Below, one piece after another: positions 6,407 through 9,125 of a stretch of DNA of 9,125 bases. The position numbers were made by a program, and so were the translations under genes. Below the pieces are notes generated by a model. It was not told the DNA's origin, did not search any database, and worked only from the letters and a program-made list of their open reading frames with translations. The stretch is taken from contig DMJQ01000181.1 of NCBI GenBank assembly GCA_003457065.1, positions 1 to 9,125 on the forward strand, given 5' to 3'. Position 1 is the first letter of the stretch, and each line of letters opens with the position of its first letter. The DNA is from Clostridiales bacterium (GTDB taxonomy: Bacteria > Bacillota > Clostridia > Tissierellales > Sedimentibacteraceae).

Positions 6407-6705
6407 AGTTTGTTCTAATGAATTTGGATGGCAAAACATTATTAAATCAGCATGGTTTTATAGATATGACAAACCAATGATTTGCGACAAATGCAAAACT
6501 GAACACTATATAAATTTAACATCAAGACTGATTACAATATTGTCCTACATAGATAGTTCCGTTACTTATTTCCATATCTGTTGAAGGTATTGACAAAGAA
6601 TATTTCATTGTATTTTTTGTTATATGGGTTATCATTATGACATTGATAACACCTTTTTACGCTAAATTTCATATAGAGGAAAAGAATAATGAGAACACAA
6701 ATTAA
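6393..6705 (+). pseudogene. Zinc-ribbon membrane protein (TIGR04104-like, CxxC...CxxC), frameshifted
   Basis: The gene starts at ATG 6393 with AGGGGAG upstream, inside the end of the preceding gene. The first part has two zinc-binding pairs, C4/C7 and C31/C34, followed by EHYINLTSR. This resembles the TIGR04104 family of small zinc-ribbon proteins with C-terminal membrane helices. The uninterrupted frame stops at 6582-6584 after an uncharacteristic tail. From about 6556 the +1 frame continues the protein sensibly: VPLLISISVEGIDKEYF, then a second helix (IVFFVIWVIIMTLITPFYA), then a charged tail ending at TAA 6703-6705. One extra base at about 6550-6558 therefore separates the two halves; removing it restores a protein of about 103 aa with two membrane helices. 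The function of the family is unknown. Confidence 0.78.
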
Positions 6706-6957
6706 AAAAATTCAAATAGGATTAAAACCAAGCAAATTTTGCAGTCACAAAATACAGGTTGCATAATATATTGCCAATAAGCAGCGATGAAAAAGCAATA
6801 TAGGAATAAATATTCGTAAATCATGTCAATAAAAGTATATTAAATTTTAATAGAATGACTTTTTAAAAAATATTTTTAAAAAGAGTGGTTTTTTGGTTGA
6901 AATCAACTGCGTTTAAATTCACATTATGAATACAAAAACATATTGTTTAACATGGTT
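6706..6957. other. Convergent AT-rich intergenic region
   Basis: No gene is supported between the frameshifted zinc-ribbon gene (+) and the two-TM protein gene (-). The main structure is the palindrome at 6859-6883. A small stem GTTGA-AA-TCAAC lies at 6896-6907. Confidence 0.5.
6859..6894. terminator. AT-only palindrome between convergent genes, possible weak terminator
   Basis: Arms 6859-6869 (CTTTTTAAAAA) and 6873-6883 are exact reverse complements around a 3-nt centre. On the plus strand a run of six T follows at 6889-6894. The stem is almost all A-U, so it would be weak as an intrinsic terminator, but its place between convergent genes fits that role. Confidence 0.35.
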
Positions 6958-7563
6958 CTAATTCTGTGAGGCAGGATTTGGATATTCATAAAGCTCTGCC
7001 ATATCATTACCATAGATAGTTAACTTTTCATAAGGCATGGCTTCGTTATTGCTTATTTTATGATAAGTAACTATCGTACCTTTTCCGGAAATCTTTTCAG
7101 CGACTTTAGTTCCGTCTTTAAAGGTCAATTCAACCTGATCTGCCTTTTTTAAAATATCTGCGTCGTTAATAATTAAGGTTACAAAGGAAGTCTTTTGCGT
7201 ATCTGTACCGTCAATATACACTTGTTTATCACGGCCCGATGTTTTGACGCCGTCTGACATCAGTGTGTTATTTTGATTGTTGGATAAAATATAATATCCA
7301 TATTCAAACAGTATTACGGTAAATTCTTCTGTATCTTTTAAGGATAATACATCTATGGACTTTTCTGAAATAAACTCATTTACCTGGGTTAACGCAGGAG
7401 CAGTAAGTGCTAATTTTGTATTATAAAAACTGACATTTATTTTAAATATCAGCAAAACTAAAAATACAACTCCGATTATCTTAATCAGATTGTTTTTTTT
7501 ATTCCACGACACTATAAGTGAAATACCGAGCAAAGCTATTAATAAAACCAAAGTTGTTTTCAT
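6958..7563 (-). CDS. Two-TM membrane protein with extracytoplasmic domain, unknown function
   Basis: This 201-aa product is not recognised. Two hydrophobic segments, about residues 3-20 and 27-42, flank a basic loop (NKKNNLIK). By the positive-inside rule the loop is cytoplasmic, so the remaining 150 or so residues lie outside the membrane. That part begins at about residue 50, appears rich in beta-strand segments, and has no cysteine and no catalytic signature visible to me. The start ATG 7561-7563 has GAGGTG upstream. The gene begins 17 nt after the stop of the GNAT gene on the same strand, so the two are very probably co-transcribed. No terminator stronger than the AT-rich palindrome at 6859-6883 follows it. 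Confidence 0.8.
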   Translation of the reverse strand: MKTTLVLLIALLGISLIVSWNKKNNLIKIIGVVFLVLLIFKINVSFYNTKLALTAPALTQVNEFISEKSIDVLSLKDTEEFTVILFEYGYYILSNNQNNTLMSDGVKTSGRDKQVYIDGTDTQKTSFVTLIINDADILKKADQVELTFKDGTKVAEKISGKGTIVTYHKISNNEAMPYEKLTIYGNDMAELYEYPNPASQN

Positions 7564-7580
7564 ATATTCACCTCAAATTG

Positions 7581-8153
7581 TTATCGGTTTAGTTTTCTGG
7601 CAACGACAGATGATATATATGGCGATTTAAACTCATCAGATAATATATCCATAATAATTTCATCATACTTAGTGCCGGCGACAATTTTTGCTTCTCTTAA
7701 TCTGCCTGCTTCTTTAAATCCGATTTTTTTATAGCAGCTTATTGCCGGCAGGTTGTATGAGTATACTTTTAGATATATATTATTCAAATTCAAAATGTTA
7801 AATCCAAAATCAATGAGTAATTCCAACGCTTGCTGCCCGTATCCGTTTCCCCAGTAATTTTTATCTCCTATAAATATTCCTACTTCCCCAATGCGGTTTA
7901 TATAATCTATGGCTGGGAAACCTACATTGCCGATGACGTTGTCAGTTCCACTGGCTATGACGGCAAAATTAAATTGGCTCTTTGATAATCTTTCCAACGC
8001 ATTTTTTTCAGATTCCTCGTCAATCAGCTTTGTGGCAAATATCATTCCGATGGCAACTTCCATATCATTTACCCATTCTGTATATTTAACATAATCACCT
8101 GCATCAATAGGAGACAAATAGACTTTATTGCCGATAAGTTTTTTATAATACAT
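7581..8153 (-). CDS. GNAT family N-acetyltransferase, RimJ/RimL-like
   Basis: The 190-aa product carries the features of the RimJ/RimL-type (Acetyltransf_3) branch. The N-terminal strand is KLIGNKVYLSPI, followed by TEWVND and a mid-region VIGNVGFPAID. Motif A is EVGIFIGDKNYWGNGYGQQA (90-109), with the acetyl-CoA pyrophosphate loop at WGNGYGQQ. Motif B is YSYNLPAISCYKKIGFKEAG (131-150), where N134 and Y141 are typical. This branch acetylates amino groups of proteins, peptides or antibiotics; the substrate here is unknown. The start ATG 8151-8153 is preceded by GGAGGA at good spacing. That ribosome binding site lies in the remnant of another GNAT gene just upstream. It is followed by the two-TM protein gene in the same operon. 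Confidence 0.92.
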   Translation of the reverse strand: MYYKKLIGNKVYLSPIDAGDYVKYTEWVNDMEVAIGMIFATKLIDEESEKNALERLSKSQFNFAVIASGTDNVIGNVGFPAIDYINRIGEVGIFIGDKNYWGNGYGQQALELLIDFGFNILNLNNIYLKVYSYNLPAISCYKKIGFKEAGRLREAKIVAGTKYDEIIMDILSDEFKSPYISSVVARKLNR

Positions 8154-8156
8154 AAC

Positions 8157-8315
8157 TGTCCTCCATCATAATTTTCAACATGTACCACATTTTCTGATCG
8201 TATATTGAAGGTATATTTATTCATTAAATAATCCATATGATTTATGCCAACCTTGTTCTTCAAACTCATTACAAATTTTCCTATGTAATAAATCATTGTT
8301 ACACCTTAATTTCAT
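8157..8315 (-). pseudogene. N-terminal remnant of a second GNAT acetyltransferase gene
   Basis: From ATG 8313-8315 the minus strand reads a 32-residue peptide containing NDLLHRKICNEFEEQGWHK, which looks like the first helix region of a GNAT protein. The frame stops at TAA 8217-8219. A second frame immediately continues with NIRSENVVHVENYDGG, resembling the following strand pair of the same fold (compare 'VVVAEYDGE' in GNATs). A stop and a frameshift therefore lie between the halves, and the acetyl-CoA binding motifs are absent. The remnant ends at the ribosome binding site of the intact GNAT gene. Family assignment rests on pattern memory of short segments and needs a profile search. Confidence 0.5.
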
Positions 8316-8341
8316 AGATAAGATCCGAATATTTTTAATTT

Positions 8342-8371
8342 TTGAAATAGTTATTGATTTTTGAGTATAAA
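8342..8371 (+). promoter_or_regulatory. Putative promoter of the antitoxin RNA
   Basis: TTGAAA (8342-8347), an 18-nt spacer and TATAAA (8366-8371) form a plausible sigma-A promoter on the plus strand. A start near 8378 and the strong terminator at 8444-8482 define a transcript of about 105 nt with no open reading frame of note. Confidence 0.5.
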
Positions 8372-8377
8372 TAATTT

Positions 8378-8482
8378 ACAACTTACATAAGATAAAGAAT
8401 AGGTAGAGCCAATGGCTGACCTTAAATAATTAAGTTTTTAGACATAATTATCCTGTGGTTGAGACAGGGTAATTATTTTTTT
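8378..8482 (+). ncRNA. Putative antisense antitoxin RNA of a type I toxin-antitoxin pair
   Basis: This RNA is inferred from a promoter at 8342-8371 and a strong terminator ending at 8482. It runs towards the toxin gene and overlaps its last 35 nt and its 3' untranslated region. That convergent, 3'-overlapping geometry is the one described for TxpA/RatA and BsrG/SR4 in Bacillus subtilis. The body includes a small stem, AGCCA-A-TGGCT (about 8406-8416), inside weaker GGT/ACC pairs. Pairing of the 3' ends would expose the toxin mRNA to RNase III or block translation. Both its existence and its ends are inferred from the sequence alone. Confidence 0.5.
8444..8482 (+). terminator. Strong intrinsic terminator, plus strand, overlapping the toxin gene end
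   Basis: Arms 8444-8456 and 8464-8476 form a 13-bp stem with one G-U pair and a 7-nt loop (GGTTGAG). A run of seven T (8476-8482) follows on the plus strand. On the minus strand the same stem contains the toxin stop codon and has no U-run after it, so it is built for plus-strand transcripts. Confidence 0.85.
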
Positions 8483-8555
8483 GCCCATTAACGATGGCTG
8501 CTACTAACATCGCAAAAGCAATCATTAGTGTCAACGTTTCATATGTAGACAACAT
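8448..8555 (-). CDS. Hol-Tox family type I toxin peptide (TxpA/BsrG-like)
   Basis: The 35-aa peptide begins MLSTYETLTLMIAFAMLVAA and ends with QKNNYPVSTTG. The opening S-T-Y-E-x-L-x-x-M-I is the hallmark of the small 'putative holin-like toxin' peptides (TxpA begins MSTYESLMVMI, BsrG begins MTVYESLMIMI). One membrane-spanning helix covers about residues 8-23. Such peptides insert into the membrane and halt growth when their antisense RNA is lost. The start ATG 8553-8555 has AAGGTGGTG about 7 nt upstream, and a promoter lies at 8643-8671. Codons 25-27 contain a run of seven A, and the stop lies in the antisense terminator stem. A single-base slip in the A-run would change the C-terminal tail but not the membrane helix. 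Confidence 0.82.
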   Translation of the reverse strand: MLSTYETLTLMIAFAMLVAAIVNGQKNNYPVSTTG

Positions 8556-8573
8556 TACACATCACCACCTTCT

Positions 8574-8596
8574 GAAAGAGTTATTTACCTCCTTTC
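8574..8596 (-). promoter_or_regulatory. Toxin mRNA leader hairpin holding a perfect Shine-Dalgarno sequence
   Basis: In the toxin leader GAAAGGAG (8596-8589) can pair with CTCTTTC (8580-8574), with one bulged base and an 8-nt loop. The stem includes most of an AAAGGAGGT sequence. No start codon stands at the right distance from it: the toxin ATG is about 30 nt further on and uses its own AAGGTGGTG. A six-codon reading frame, ATG AAA GGA GGT AAA TAA, spans 8598-8581. The element may be a ribosome standby site or a control hairpin. Confidence 0.4.
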
Positions 8597-8642
8597 ATTA
8601 GGGTGGCAGCTATACCTTGCTACTGGTACCTATTCAAATTAT

Positions 8643-8671
8643 ATTTTACCATATTCTTCATATCTCAGCAA
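8643..8671 (-). promoter_or_regulatory. Promoter of the toxin gene
   Basis: On the minus strand TTGCTG (8666-8671), a 17-nt spacer and TAAAAT (8643-8648) are present, with a TG one base before the -10 box (extended -10). Transcription would begin near 8636, giving a structured leader of about 80 nt before the toxin start. Confidence 0.62.
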
Positions 8672-8854
8672 GATTAAAGTGTAACTCGGAATTGACTTTT
8701 CAATGAGTTTATTGATTAATAGCCAATGAGTAAAATATTTTTATAAATATATAATAATACTGCAGTAAGTAGTGGAAAAATATTCTAAATTAATATATAA
8801 TGTGATAAAATTAAATAAACGTGGCGCAAAAAGAGAGAGCGGAGGAAATTACAG
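8672..8854. other. AT-rich spacer between the toxin promoter and the dehydrogenase gene
   Basis: No gene is supported. It contains a possible plus-strand promoter for the following gene, TGGAAA (8773-8778), 17 nt, TATAAT (8796-8801), with a moderate -35 and a perfect -10. GGAGG at 8841-8845 is the ribosome binding site of that gene. Confidence 0.5.
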
Positions 8855-9125
8855 TTGAAAATATTGATAATGGGCGGAACGGAGTTTGTAAGCAGAGCAA
8901 TTGCGGAATATATGATCTCAAAAGGACATGAAGTATCTATTTTTACCAGGGGAATACGAAAGCTCACATACGGTGGAAGCTATATGCATTATACAGGAGA
9001 CAGAAAGAATATCGGTGATGTGGAAAAAGCAATTAAGGATGTTGCTTTTGATTATGTCCTTGACATATCTGCGTATAATTTGATTGATGTTACAAATTTA
9101 CTTAAAGTGCTGGATACAACGGAGG
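8855..9125 (+). CDS. NAD-dependent epimerase/dehydratase family protein, N-terminal part (runs off window)
   Basis: The frame from TTG 8855 stays open to the window edge (90 complete codons). It begins MKILIMGGTEFVSRAIAEYM, the first strand, glycine-rich loop (GGTEFVS in place of the commoner GGTxFxG) and helix of an extended short-chain dehydrogenase Rossmann fold. HEVSIFTRG follows at the end of strand 2, then YTGDRKN and AFDYVLDISAYN, which match the family's strand 3 (GDR) and strand 4 regions. Such proteins act on nucleotide sugars or related substrates; the catalytic YxxxK lies beyond the window. TTG is chosen as start because GGAGGAAATTACAG precedes it at ideal spacing and no ATG or GTG fits. 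It is transcribed away from the toxin locus. Confidence 0.85.
   Translation, partial: MKILIMGGTEFVSRAIAEYMISKGHEVSIFTRGIRKLTYGGSYMHYTGDRKNIGDVEKAIKDVAFDYVLDISAYNLIDVTNLLKVLDTTE

Noticed and set aside
8069..8296. 75-codon minus-strand ORF overlapping the start of the GNAT gene
   Set aside because: It is a mixture of frames: its middle lies in the remnant GNAT region and its end is an out-of-frame reading of the intact GNAT gene. The start has no ribosome binding site.

Overview
The window is low-GC DNA with strong AGGAGG-type ribosome binding sites, TTGACA/TATAAT-like promoters, a TxpA/BsrG-like toxin and a CxxC-x23-CxxC zinc-ribbon protein of the TIGR04104 type. This points to a Firmicute, most likely a Clostridia chromosome; no species can be named from the sequence. 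It reads as an accessory region: mostly single genes of unrelated function, with several decayed copies between them. No tRNA, rRNA, transposase, integrase or CRISPR array was found.

Layout. Positions 1-238 hold the C-terminal end of a GNAT acetyltransferase (+). A perfect 16-bp inverted repeat follows, then a decayed 2H phosphoesterase (2'-5' RNA ligase-like) gene on the minus strand. From 958 to 4941 there is a minus-strand run: DUF89 phosphatase, TraX-family membrane protein, GrpB-family protein, stand-alone AraC-type HTH protein and SEC-C methionine aminopeptidase. Only the last two look like a tight transcription unit. Imperfect copies of a roughly 30-60 bp repeat lie upstream of four of these genes. 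At 4942-5304 a divergent intergenic region carries promoters for DUF89 (minus) and for a SAM-dependent methyltransferase (plus). The methyltransferase is followed by a small membrane-anchored protein and a frameshifted zinc-ribbon membrane protein.

From 6958 to 8153 a minus-strand pair encodes a RimJ/RimL-like GNAT acetyltransferase and, 17 nt downstream, a two-TM protein with an extracytoplasmic domain. Just upstream of the GNAT gene are remnants of another GNAT gene. At 8342-8671 lies a compact type I toxin-antitoxin locus: a 35-aa Hol-Tox peptide on the minus strand with its own promoter, and a convergent plus-strand RNA of about 105 nt whose intrinsic terminator overlaps the end of the toxin gene. 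The window ends inside an NAD-dependent epimerase/dehydratase-like gene (+) with a TTG start.

No multi-gene system ties the whole window together. The most distinctive items are the unannotated-size toxin/antisense pair, the intergenic repeat family upstream of four consecutive minus-strand genes, the perfect hairpin at 155-200 and the cluster of broken genes.
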